Of a stretch of DNA of 64,000 nt, positions 1 through 8,060 are shown in pieces. The stretch is from a virus. The stretch is from positions 1 through 64,000 of the IMG/VR virus record IMGVR_UViG_3300042922_000982; one strand, written 5' to 3'. The notes below the pieces were generated by a model. That model searched no databases. It was not told the DNA's origin and saw only the letters and a program-made list of their open reading frames with translations. The position numbers were made by a program, and so were the translations under genes. Each line of letters opens with the position of its first letter. Position 1 is the stretch's first letter.

Positions 1-30
1 GCCGGGCCACGCCCTGGGGCGTGGCCCGGC
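1..30 (-). terminator. Hairpin after the DUF4815-type gene
   Basis: A perfect inverted repeat, with 14-base arms and a 2-base centre, lies 11 bases past the stop of the last minus-strand gene. Its position suggests the terminator of the tail-fibre operon. Any U-run would lie outside the window, so an intrinsic terminator cannot be confirmed. Confidence 0.6.
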
Positions 31-41
31 CCCGGCCGGTG

Positions 42-3000
42 CTACAGGATCAGGGTGCTCACCTTCTCCACTTCGGGCAGGCTCGTCGGCGTGGACGCCT
101 CGAGGTCGACCCGCGTGCGCAGCTTGTTGTTCGGGGTGCCGAACGCCACCGCGTACTCGTACTCGTAGAGGTTGGTCCCCGCGATGGCACGAGACGCCAC
201 CTGGTTGGCCGTCGCCCAGGTGGTGCCGCCGTCGTTGGTCAGGAAGACCTTGGTGTTGGTGCCGGGCGGCAGCAAGCTCTCCAGGTACACCTTCGCGTTC
301 GACACGCTCTGCAACAGGGTCGTTTGCAGGCTCACGTACGAGCTGGCCACCTCGGCCTTGTACGTCTTGAGCAGGACGTTCTGGGTGCTCACCGCCACGC
401 CCGCGTTGGCCTTGGTCGTGTTGGCGATCGCCTGGACCGTCAGGCTGAAGGCGACCTCGGCGAGCAGGATCTCGCGAGTGGGGTCGAAGGGCGCCCAGGT
501 GAGGCCGTCGTCGGTCGAGTACTGCCACGCGATCGTCGCGCCCTGCATGACCCGCTGGTTGACCGCCAGGTTGAACCCGGTGATGCCGAGCGGGTAGTCC
601 TGCCGCGCGAACACCAGCTTGTACGAGCCGGTCGTCGCGTAGGCGGCCATCAGCACGTCGAAGCGCAGGTCCTTGTCCTGGTACGGGGTCCAGGTGCGGC
701 CGTCGGAGCTTGCCAGCATCACGCCGCGCCCGTAGGCGTTGCTCGTGATGTAGCCGCCTGCGGGCCCCAAATTGCGCTTGGACAGCTCGGCGAATTGCAG
801 GCGGTACGCCGCCGAGTCGGAGGCGGCCACGACCGTGTAGCCGACGTCGCCGTCTTGCGGCAGCGGCTCGTCGAGGACGAACTTGGTGGGCTGCCCGTTG
901 ACGTTGACCTCGGAGGGCTGGAACACGCGCAGCGCCAGGATCTCCTCGCTGGGGATGCCGCTTTGCGTGCTGCGCACCGTCACCACGACCGGCTTGGTGG
1001 TGTCCTTGGAGGCGAAGTAGAGCCACACCTCGGTCAGGTCGCCCGCCACCTCGTTGACGTACGTCTGCGCCACGGGGTCGCGGCGCGGCCAGCGGATGTT
1101 GCTGCCGACCACCGAGCGCGGCACGCCGCCCGCGCCCTCGGCCGTCACGATGCTCGTCGCCGTCAGGAACCGGGTGAAGGTGTGGCTGAACGCGCCCTGC
1201 GCGTTGGCCGCCACCGTCGCCACGCTCACGCCGTCGACCCGAATGACGATCCCGGCCTCGTTGGGCTGGAAGTTGACGCCCTTGACGGTGAGCGCGCCCG
1301 TGAAGCCACGGCTCACGCCCGACCACGCCTGCGCCGAGGTCGTGATCAAAGGCGGGATGAACTCGTAGTTGCTGAACGGGTTGACCGAGATGGCGTCCGA
1401 GTACTTGTTCTGGCTCACCTTGGCCACGCTGGTGTAGGGCAGGCCTGCCCAATTCCCGCGCTGCACGAAGGTCGTCTTGACCGCGTCGATCGCGAGCGAC
1501 ACCTCGGCCTCGGTGCGGGCCATCTTCAGCCGCTCGCCTTCGATGCGCGCCTTCTTCTTGCCGGGCAGGGCGAGGAAGGCCGCGTTCTGGTCGAATTGGC
1601 GGTCATCGAAGAAGGGGTCGGTCACGATGCCCTTCATGGCGCTGTTGCGATCGCGCAGGGCCACTGACGCGGCCAGTTGCGCCACGTTGTAGCTCAGGTC
1701 GTCGACCTTGCGCTTGATCGCCGCGTGCTCGGCCATCGGCACGCCCACCACGAAGCGCTCGGTGAAGGTGACGGCCGACACGCCGTAGCGCACCAGCATC
1801 TCCCAGAGCCCCATGGCGCCCACCGGCACCGGGGGCGGCGCCGGGTGATCCGAGGGCGCGCCGGGCAGAATTTCGAGCCCGTTGGCGCCCAGGATCACGT
1901 AGTCCACGCGGTTCTGGCCGTACTTGTACTTCAGGGTGAACGGCAGCGTGTCGACCGGCCGCTTGGCGCCCGTGAACGTGATGTTCTGCCCGTCGTAGGT
2001 GAACTCGCCTGCGGGCCAGGTGCGGCTGTAGCGGTAGGTCACCTCGTACGTGCTGCCCTCGATCGGATCGTCGCCGGTGGCCGGGCTCCAGTCGATGGTG
2101 TCGCCGTTTTGGATCACGGTGCCGCCGGGGCCGACCGCGTAGACCGTCGCGCCCTGGCGCACGTCGAGCACCTGGTAAACCGGCGTGTTGGGCAATTCGT
2201 CCTGGCCGCCCGGCACCGGGCCGCGCGTGATCAATACGGTGTCCTCGATGATGCCGACCAGCTCCAGCACCTCGATCAGCGGCGTTTTCGCCACCTTGTA
2301 GGTGTCGGTGCCCGCGTAGTACACATGGTTCTCGTTGCTGCGCACGGCGAAGCCGGTCTGCAACGGCGCCGTCAGCACCTCGGGCTCTTCGAGGTAGTGG
2401 CTGCGGCCGTCCGGCGTATAGCCGTCGAGCGGCTCGATCTTCACCTTCACCTGCGTGGCGTCGGTGAGATCCTGCGTGATCGACGGCGTGGCGCCCTTGG
2501 TGGGCATCACGAAGCCGCCCGATTGGTTCTTCATGCGGCGCGCCAACGCCGACAGCAGGCCCGGCTGGCCCTCGGTGGCCTTGGAGTCGAGGCGATCCTC
2601 GGGCAAGGAGCGCGGCAGGATGCGCTCGCCGTCGAGCGGGTTGCTCGTGCGCGTCAGGTCGATTTCCGACCGCTCGACCACCGCCATGACCTGGCCCGTG
2701 GCGCGATCGATCTGGAAGATGGGCTCGGCCACCCGCCACAGGTACTGCGGCGCCGTCGGCGTCGGGTCGACGGCGGGCTCGGGGTCGGTGGTGTCGGTTG
2801 TGACCAGCTGCGTCTTTTCGACCACCGAGTCGTTGCCGGGCGCGCCCGTGGTCGGGTGCTCCAGGTACTCGTAGAGGTCGCCCTCGTAGTACCGCGCGGC
2901 CAGCTCTGCGTAGATCACGTCGATGCCCTCGGCCTTGGTGGGGTCGAGCACCAGCGTCTGCTCGGCGAACGCGCGCGGGTAGCCCGCCAATTGCACCGAG

Positions 3001-3704
3001 CCCTCAACGAAGGTGACCCGGTTGCCCGGCGCCGTGGCCGCAGCCCCGTTGGTGGCCACGTAGGCGCCCGCTTCCAGCGGCTCGCCGTCGAGCTTGCGCT
3101 CGAATTGGGCATGCGAGATGAAGCACGTACCCGGCTGGCTGCCGGGGCCCGGCCGCACGCGCAGCGTCGCCTCGGTGGCGCCCACGCCCCAATCGGCGAT
3201 CGGGATCTCGTAGCGCGTGATCGTGCCGGTGAGCGTCAGGTTCGTGACGGCAATCTCCGTCACGCCGTTCCAGACGCTGAGCCGCACGTTGGGCGTGGTG
3301 TCGAGCTGAAGGTCGACGCTCACCACGCCCCGGCCGGTGGGCGTACCCAGGCTCTCGGAAATGAAGGCGTCTTGCCCCAGGGCGCCGACCAGGCGCGAGG
3401 CCACCGTGTCGCCGTAGCGGTCGAGCGCGGCGGCGGGCGTGACCCCGGCGCTGTTCTCGGCCGTCCAGGCGGTGAAATCGTTGCTGTGGGGCAGCTCGTT
3501 GGTCACCGGCAGCACGGTCGGGACCATGCCGCGCACCACGAAGCCCTCGGGGTACAGGCTCTCGGCCACGCGCGCCACCTTGGCGTCCTGGTTGTAGCTC
3601 AAGCGCCGCAATTCGTGAGCGCCGAGCGGCTTGTCGCCCGCGAAGGCGATCGCGATCTCCTTGTCAAACGGCGTGTTGTCGTCGCGAATGATACGGGTCA
3701 CCAC
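42..3704 (-). CDS. DUF4815-type tail/baseplate protein
   Basis: A 1220-residue virion protein that is last in the minus-strand operon. About residues 600-680 carry the pattern I associate with DUF4815 proteins of contractile phages: a short strand plus Gly-Val-Pro-like turn (ILGANGLEILPGAPS), a proline linker, then a helix like AAIKRKVDDLSYNVAQL. Residues about 895-960 look like a beta-rich fibre module (PVVVTVR ... PSEVNVNG ... GYTVVAASDS). The start is GTG, directly followed by a second GTG, with AAGGAGG upstream, so either could be used. It overlaps the ribosome-binding region with the preceding gene's stop. Likely a long distal baseplate or fibre protein. The family call rests on remembered motif similarity, not a search. 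Confidence 0.75.
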   Translation of the reverse strand: MVTRIIRDDNTPFDKEIAIAFAGDKPLGAHELRRLSYNQDAKVARVAESLYPEGFVVRGMVPTVLPVTNELPHSNDFTAWTAENSAGVTPAAALDRYGDTVASRLVGALGQDAFISESLGTPTGRGVVSVDLQLDTTPNVRLSVWNGVTEIAVTNLTLTGTITRYEIPIADWGVGATEATLRVRPGPGSQPGTCFISHAQFERKLDGEPLEAGAYVATNGAAATAPGNRVTFVEGSVQLAGYPRAFAEQTLVLDPTKAEGIDVIYAELAARYYEGDLYEYLEHPTTGAPGNDSVVEKTQLVTTDTTDPEPAVDPTPTAPQYLWRVAEPIFQIDRATGQVMAVVERSEIDLTRTSNPLDGERILPRSLPEDRLDSKATEGQPGLLSALARRMKNQSGGFVMPTKGATPSITQDLTDATQVKVKIEPLDGYTPDGRSHYLEEPEVLTAPLQTGFAVRSNENHVYYAGTDTYKVAKTPLIEVLELVGIIEDTVLITRGPVPGGQDELPNTPVYQVLDVRQGATVYAVGPGGTVIQNGDTIDWSPATGDDPIEGSTYEVTYRYSRTWPAGEFTYDGQNITFTGAKRPVDTLPFTLKYKYGQNRVDYVILGANGLEILPGAPSDHPAPPPVPVGAMGLWEMLVRYGVSAVTFTERFVVGVPMAEHAAIKRKVDDLSYNVAQLAASVALRDRNSAMKGIVTDPFFDDRQFDQNAAFLALPGKKKARIEGERLKMARTEAEVSLAIDAVKTTFVQRGNWAGLPYTSVAKVSQNKYSDAISVNPFSNYEFIPPLITTSAQAWSGVSRGFTGALTVKGVNFQPNEAGIVIRVDGVSVATVAANAQGAFSHTFTRFLTATSIVTAEGAGGVPRSVVGSNIRWPRRDPVAQTYVNEVAGDLTEVWLYFASKDTTKPVVVTVRSTQSGIPSEEILALRVFQPSEVNVNGQPTKFVLDEPLPQDGDVGYTVVAASDSAAYRLQFAELSKRNLGPAGGYITSNAYGRGVMLASSDGRTWTPYQDKDLRFDVLMAAYATTGSYKLVFARQDYPLGITGFNLAVNQRVMQGATIAWQYSTDDGLTWAPFDPTREILLAEVAFSLTVQAIANTTKANAGVAVSTQNVLLKTYKAEVASSYVSLQTTLLQSVSNAKVYLESLLPPGTNTKVFLTNDGGTTWATANQVASRAIAGTNLYEYEYAVAFGTPNNKLRTRVDLEASTPTSLPEVEKVSTLIL

Positions 3705-3712
3705 CGGCCTCC

Positions 3713-4243
3713 TTAATTCGTGCCGTCGATGCGGACGCGGCGGTTGAATACCTTGTTCGCGTACATCGAGTCGGCGGGGATGTTCACCAAGTAGAAGGGC
3801 TGCCCAGCCGTCGTCACCTGGGCGGGCACCGCGAAGCCGGGCACCGAGCAGACCGAGTCGGTAAAGAGGCCGATCTCGCAGATGATCGTGCCGTTGATCG
3901 TGTTGGCGGGGATCTCGAACTCGAACTCGATGTCGGCGGAAGGCGCCGTGGCCCCGTCCGGATCCGCCGCAGCGGCGTCGATCTCGGTCTGCGTGGCGTA
4001 GCGGTAGGTCGTCGGATCACCGTCAAAGACGATCGTGCCCGCCGGATCGCGCACCAGGTAGCGCACCGCCAGGATGGGCACCCGGCCGATCTCGGCGACC
4101 AGGCCGTCCCCGTCGTAATCCTCGAGCGGCGGGTTGAACTTGTCGGGCCAGTCGCCCGCGCCGACCGCGCCGTGCGTGACGTGCTGGGCCAGCCAGTAGA
4201 CGAACGCCCGCTTCCCACGCTCCGTGACCAAACCACGCGACAT
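3713..4243 (-). CDS. Tail-associated protein, unknown
   Basis: A 176-residue protein starting MSRGLVTERGKR. I chose the ATG at 4243 because AGGAGG lies 7 bases upstream; an in-frame ATG two codons earlier lies only one base from that motif. The open frame extends to 4402, but that would run through a terminator and a promoter-like motif. It is beta-rich and ends in a basic segment (FNRRVRIDGTN). It is the first gene after late promoter A and sits next to the DUF4815-type gene, so a fibre or baseplate role is likely. No family recognised. Confidence 0.8.
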   Translation of the reverse strand: MSRGLVTERGKRAFVYWLAQHVTHGAVGAGDWPDKFNPPLEDYDGDGLVAEIGRVPILAVRYLVRDPAGTIVFDGDPTTYRYATQTEIDAAAADPDGATAPSADIEFEFEIPANTINGTIICEIGLFTDSVCSVPGFAVPAQVTTAGQPFYLVNIPADSMYANKVFNRRVRIDGTN

Positions 4244-4273
4244 AGCCATACCTCCTATGCTTGCACGTCTCAG

Positions 4274-4314
4274 ATGGTAGCGAAAAACCTGGCGCAAACC
4301 GTCCCATTTGCCAC
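4274..4314 (-). promoter_or_regulatory. Late promoter A (TGGCAAA...CTAC type)
   Basis: Read on the minus strand: GTGGCAAATGG (4314-4304), 24 bases, then TACCAT (4279-4274) preceded by C. The same upstream block and spacing recur at 32021-31981, and a one-base-longer version at 16572-16532. It lies just past a terminator and about 30 bases before the start of the next gene. The TAC hexamer probably acts as a -10; the upstream block is too far for a normal -35 and may bind an activator or phage factor. Confidence 0.6.
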
Positions 4315-4333
4315 CCCGCAGCAAACAACCAGC

Positions 4334-4367
4334 AAAAAGGCCCACCCCGTGAGGGATGAGCCTTTTA
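4334..4367 (-). terminator. Rho-independent terminator
   Basis: On the minus strand a stem of about 14 pairs (two wobbles) with loop TCAC is followed by TTTTT. It sits between the 4413-4850 gene and promoter A, so it closes the upstream transcript before a fresh start. The A-run on the other side makes it potentially bidirectional. Confidence 0.8.
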
Positions 4368-4412
4368 CCTTGGGGCGCCTGAAAGGCCCCCTGCTTTCGC
4401 AAGTCGTGAGGA

Positions 4413-4850
4413 CTAGGTGCGGCGGTAGCGCACGATCACCGTCGCCGAGCTGGCGCCCGACGGCTGATTGACGTCTGATGTGATGTTCACGCTCATGATC
4501 GTGCCCTTGGCCCAGTTGCGCTTGGCCGGGTCGACCACCGCCGCCTGGCCGCCCGCCGTGACGCCCGACATGCCCCACACGCCGGAATTTCCCGGCACGC
4601 GCGGCTTCGTGGACAAGACCGTGGCCAGCGCGCCGTCGGGGGAGCCCGCCACCAGGTCGATCTCGGTGTAGCCGCCGGAACCCGGCTGCTCGACCACCAG
4701 GATCACGTCGAGGATGGCGAGGGCGAACGGCGCCACGAAGGCCCCGGCCGCGTTGGTGAACGTGGCCGGGTACGCGCCGGATAGCTCGAACGCGTAGCTC
4801 AGCTCGTCGATGTAGGTTTTCGGAAGTGAGCCCTTGTGAATTTCGCCCAT
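4413..4850 (-). CDS. Small virion protein, unknown
   Basis: A 145-residue protein with alternating hydrophobic strands and a basic end (VIVRYRRT). It is the last gene before the terminator at 4334-4367, and its ribosome-binding site is AGAGGGC before ATG. Its place among fibre genes suggests a fibre-tip, collar or chaperone role, but no family is recognised. Confidence 0.75.
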   Translation of the reverse strand: MGEIHKGSLPKTYIDELSYAFELSGAYPATFTNAAGAFVAPFALAILDVILVVEQPGSGGYTEIDLVAGSPDGALATVLSTKPRVPGNSGVWGMSGVTAGGQAAVVDPAKRNWAKGTIMSVNITSDVNQPSGASSATVIVRYRRT

Positions 4851-4860
4851 GATGCCCTCT

Positions 4861-5229
4861 CTATCCCACGATCACGGTGCCATGCAACCGCTCGACCACC
4901 TTGCCCTTGGGCTTGACCAGCCACACGTCGCCGCCGTCGATCATGCGCACGATATTCCCCGCGCTCTCGGTCGTGTCAGGCGTCGCGCCCTCCTCGATCA
5001 CCGGATCACCGTTGTCGTCGAGGACCGGCTTGCCGCCCTCCTGCTTGACCCTGGCGGGCGCGCCCGGCTTGCGCACGGTGGCCGATTGCCACTCGACCAC
5101 CTTCTGGTAGTCCTCGGCGCTCAGCAAGGTGACCGCGCGCCCCTGCCCCACCACGAGCCAGTCGATGCCGTGATGCGGCTGGTTGGCGAACAGGTCGACC
5201 GAATTTTCGTCTTTTTTAACGATGTACAT
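4861..5229 (-). CDS. Small virion-operon protein, unknown
   Basis: A 122-residue protein beginning MYIVKKDENSVDLF with TAGGAGA upstream. The middle is charged and linker-like (KPVLDDNGDPVIEEG) and the end is a beta segment (DVWLVKPKGKVVERL). It lies 10 bases downstream of a glycine-rich adhesin-like gene and could be its partner or chaperone, by analogy with fibre-plus-helper pairs. That role is inference from position only. Confidence 0.75.
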   Translation of the reverse strand: MYIVKKDENSVDLFANQPHHGIDWLVVGQGRAVTLLSAEDYQKVVEWQSATVRKPGAPARVKQEGGKPVLDDNGDPVIEEGATPDTTESAGNIVRMIDGGDVWLVKPKGKVVERLHGTVIVG

Positions 5230-5238
5230 GGTGATCTC

Positions 5239-5952
5239 CTACCACTCGACGATGCAGTAGCCGGGGCCGCCCGCGCCGCCCGCCGTGGCGGTGCCGCCCG
5301 CCGTGCCCGCCGTGCCGCCCGCGCCGATCGTGACCGTGATGGCGCTCCCCGGCGTGACCGCCACCGGCCGCCGCACGAAGTACTCGCCGCCGCCCCCGCC
5401 CGCCCCGCCATAGGCCGTGCCCGTGCCGGTGTAGTTGCCGCCCGCGCCGCCGCCGCCACGAATGCCCAGCAGGCCAACCACCGACGTTCCTGCGTTCGAG
5501 TTGGTCCCGCCCGGCCCGAAGCTTCCGCCGCCGCCGCCGCCGCAGGTCTTCGCCCCACTGCCGTTGGCGGGGCCACCCGGCTGGGCGACGCCCCTGATGC
5601 CGCCCCCCGCGCCACCCTGCCCGAGGAATCCCTGGCTGGTGTAGAAGCCGCCAGCGGCACCGCCCACGCCACCCGGCTGGCCGCCGAGAAGCGACGCGCC
5701 GCCGAGCCCGCCTCGGGCCGTGAGCAAGGAACCGAACGTGGTGTCGCCGCCGTTTCCGCCCGCGCCACCCGATGCCCCGCCCTGGCCGCCGCCGCCGCCG
5801 CCGACGAGCGTCACCCAGACCGTGCTCACGCCCGCTGGGACATTGAAGGTGTTGGCGCCCGTCGTGACGATGTGCTCGATGTTCCTGAACTGGATGTCCT
5901 CGGGCGCGACGAGCGCCTGCTGCCCGGAACCGCTACTGGTGAAAGTTGCCAT
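5239..5952 (-). CDS. Glycine-rich tail adhesin-like protein 1
   Basis: A 237-residue protein with extreme glycine runs. An N-terminal strand block (VPAGVSTVWVTLVGGGGGG) precedes long glycine-rich segments and a short C-terminal cap ending GYCIVEW. The pattern fits the Gly_rich_2-type fibre domain and the polyglycine receptor-binding tips known from T-even gp38 adhesins (family knowledge). It is a tandem paralogue of the next gene upstream: the opening strand, the VTPGSAITVTIGAGG block and the cap are shared, while the middle loops differ. Likely a receptor-binding tip. Confidence 0.75.
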   Translation of the reverse strand: MATFTSSGSGQQALVAPEDIQFRNIEHIVTTGANTFNVPAGVSTVWVTLVGGGGGGQGGASGGAGGNGGDTTFGSLLTARGGLGGASLLGGQPGGVGGAAGGFYTSQGFLGQGGAGGGIRGVAQPGGPANGSGAKTCGGGGGGSFGPGGTNSNAGTSVVGLLGIRGGGGAGGNYTGTGTAYGGAGGGGGEYFVRRPVAVTPGSAITVTIGAGGTAGTAGGTATAGGAGGPGYCIVEW

Positions 5953-5967
5953 GACCTTACTCCCCCG

Positions 5968-6645
5968 CTACCACTCGACCAGGCAGTAGCCCGATCCGCC
6001 AGCCGTCCCGGCGCGCATGGAGCCGTTGGCGGCCCCGCCCGCGCCGCCCGCGCCTATGGTCACGGCGATCACGTCGCCCGGCGTCACGGGGACCGCCTGA
6101 CGAATGAGCACCGCTCCGCCGCCGCCGCCCGGCGAGCCATTGGCCGCGCCCGTGCCCGTGTAGGCGCCGCCCGCGCCGCCGCCGCCCAAGACGCCAGGCG
6201 TGGTGCCCGCCGAGAACTGAACCGAACAGCCCCCCGGCCCGAAGCTGCCGCCACCGCCACCGCCGCCCGAAGGCCCCGAACCAGGCCCGCACCCGGAACC
6301 GGGGGTCGCCTGGCCGTACATGCCCGAGCCCTTGCCGCCAAGACCGCTCTCGGTATTGAGCACGGAAGCGCCGCCGCCCGCCGCCCCGCCCCAGGGGCCG
6401 CCCGGCCTGCCGCCCTCGCCGCTCGCGCCGCCACCGCCGCCGTTGGCGATCAGGTAGTCGAACGTGCTGGCGCCGCCACCGCCGCCCACATTGGGGTTGC
6501 TGGCGCCGCCGCCGCCGCCGCCGACAAGCGTCACCCAGACCGTGGTCACGCCCGCCGGAACGGCGAAGTTGCCGCTGGCCCGGTACTCGATCGCGTTGGT
6601 AAAGGTGGGCGGGGTCGTTGCGCCACCTGCCGAAAAGGTCGCCAT
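5968..6645 (-). CDS. Glycine-rich tail adhesin-like protein 2
   Basis: A 225-residue paralogue of the 5239-5952 product. It shares the opening VPAGVTTVWVTLVGG strand, the VTPGDVIAVTIGAGG block and the GYCLVEW end, with different glycine-rich loops between. I chose ATG 6645 because ACAGGAGA lies just upstream; the frame stays open to 6726 but has no ribosome-binding site there. Likely a second receptor-binding tip or an alternative to the first. Function inferred from composition and context. Confidence 0.75.
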   Translation of the reverse strand: MATFSAGGATTPPTFTNAIEYRASGNFAVPAGVTTVWVTLVGGGGGGASNPNVGGGGGASTFDYLIANGGGGGASGEGGRPGGPWGGAAGGGASVLNTESGLGGKGSGMYGQATPGSGCGPGSGPSGGGGGGGSFGPGGCSVQFSAGTTPGVLGGGGAGGAYTGTGAANGSPGGGGGAVLIRQAVPVTPGDVIAVTIGAGGAGGAANGSMRAGTAGGSGYCLVEW

Positions 6646-6709
6646 GGAATCGTCTCCTGTGAGGGTGCGCGTCACACCTGCTGTCAGCCTACCAAACAAC
6701 CGGGCGCCA

Positions 6710-6732
6710 GGGCGGGAAAGTGACACCCGCCC
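6710..6732 (-). terminator. Possible weak terminator hairpin
   Basis: Seven-base G/C arms (GGGCGGG and CCCGCCC) with a 9-base loop lie between the fibre gene ending at 6744 and the adhesin start. No real U-run follows, so this may be an RNA-stability or processing hairpin instead. Confidence 0.35.
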
Positions 6733-6743
6733 CAGCTAACACG

Positions 6744-7556
6744 CTAGGCGAAGGAGAGGGCAAACGACGAGGTGTTAAACCCGTCGGTCGTGGGTGCTGT
6801 ATTGTTGCCAGCACTTGCGTTTAGCGAGCAGTAATACCGATAGTTGGTATTGGCGCTAATGTACGCCTTTACGGTGATTGCCAGCCTGTAGCCCTCCGGA
6901 ATGGCATACCCGGCACCGTAGTCGGCTGCCAAGCTGTAGGTTTTAAGTGCGTACGTGGTGCCCGCGTTGGAGAGCAAGGATGCACCCTGCACGGTCTTTG
7001 TGTTCAGGGCCGTGACGACGCCACCTGGACTAACGATCTCCAAGATTACGTCCAGGCGGGTCAGGGTGCTAGGAATTCCGGCGCTATTTGATGCCAGGCC
7101 CACCGAGACGACCGCTGAAAGACCTGTAACGGTGCAGGCGGCCAGCTCAGGGCCCAGGAATCGTTTATCCTGCGCGAGTAGCTCGGAGCCTGCCACCTGG
7201 AAGTTTCCCTGATCGAGAACGTCGTTCACGTTGGGGATCTTGAAGTTGTCGAACGGATCGAGGTACAGGGCCCCATGGGTGGCGTTCCCCAGGTAGCTAC
7301 CGGCCGCCGCCACCACAGCGCGGAATCTCACGGGCTGGGCGCCGGTCACCAGAAGGGGGATGGCGACAAGCCCGGCTGGCAAGGCATCCGGCTCGATCTG
7401 CCCCGCATCGTTGTAGGTGACGACATGCCCCTCGGCCGCCGAGGTGCCGACGCCCGCCGGTGCCGCCGCCTTGAGGCTGCCGTCGGCGCCGCGAACGGGA
7501 ATGGTGCCGGGGGTGGCGGCCACCACCCCGCCGACCATGGCTGAGTCAAGCTTCAT
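6744..7556 (-). CDS. Tail fibre protein
   Basis: A 270-residue protein. Residues about 20-65 (DGSLKAAAPAGVGTSAAEG ... YNDAGQIEPDALP) match a segment in the middle of the 8061-10460 fibre (DGTLGAAAPTGVGTPAAEG ... YNANGLLPLEGVP), so the two share a module. The C-terminal two thirds are beta-rich and encoded by noticeably more AT-rich DNA (about 6760-7240), as expected for an exchanged receptor-binding region. Start ATG with GGGGAGGGG upstream. Confidence 0.7.
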   Translation of the reverse strand: MKLDSAMVGGVVAATPGTIPVRGADGSLKAAAPAGVGTSAAEGHVVTYNDAGQIEPDALPAGLVAIPLLVTGAQPVRFRAVVAAAGSYLGNATHGALYLDPFDNFKIPNVNDVLDQGNFQVAGSELLAQDKRFLGPELAACTVTGLSAVVSVGLASNSAGIPSTLTRLDVILEIVSPGGVVTALNTKTVQGASLLSNAGTTYALKTYSLAADYGAGYAIPEGYRLAITVKAYISANTNYRYYCSLNASAGNNTAPTTDGFNTSSFALSFA

Positions 7557-7570
7557 TTGAGCCCCTCCCC

Positions 7571-8059
7571 TTACTCGGCATCGCCGATGTCGTCGGCTTG
7601 CTGCGCGGCGTCCAGCTCAGCCTGGGCGGCCTCGATGGCCGCCTGCTCGGCCGCCACGCGCGCCGCTTCGATGGCCGCGCGCACCGCGTCGATCGTGGCC
7701 GTCCGCGCGTGAGCGACGGCCTTGGTCGCGGCGGCGCCCTCGGCGAACGCGAGCGCCACGGCCTCCGACATGGGCACGAAGCCGGGCACGCCGGGGGTAT
7801 GGCCCTGCAAGACGCCGACCTGGCCCTTGAAGGTGTCGGTCACGATCGCCACGGCGTCCGGCGTGAAGGGCAAGCTGGCCAGCACCTGCTCGGCCGGGCA
7901 CTCGTTGATCGCCGAGACCTTGTCCCAGACGCCCGGCACGAACCGGGCCGAGTGCTCCAGGGCGATGGTCTTGTGATCGATGCTGGCCAGGCCCGCCTGG
8001 GTGTCCTCGATCGAGGCGCCGAGCGCCTCGGCGATGTCATTGACGTCCGCTTGGTACAT
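7571..8059 (-). CDS. Small fibre-associated protein
   Basis: A 162-residue protein. The N-terminal half is mixed; the C-terminal half is an alanine/glutamate helix (AAIEAARVAAEQAAIEAAQ) likely to form a coiled coil. It starts at ATG with GCAGGAGG upstream and nearly touches the fibre gene at 8061. Its place between two fibre genes suggests a fibre-assembly or connector role. No family recognised. Confidence 0.7.
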   Translation of the reverse strand: MYQADVNDIAEALGASIEDTQAGLASIDHKTIALEHSARFVPGVWDKVSAINECPAEQVLASLPFTPDAVAIVTDTFKGQVGVLQGHTPGVPGFVPMSEAVALAFAEGAAATKAVAHARTATIDAVRAAIEAARVAAEQAAIEAAQAELDAAQQADDIGDAE

Positions 8060-8060
8060 A

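Noticed and set aside
21-3716. Long plus-strand open frames opposite the DUF4815-type gene
   Set aside because: Same GC-driven shadow effect, with no start signals; the minus-strand frame has the recognisable domain and an RBS.
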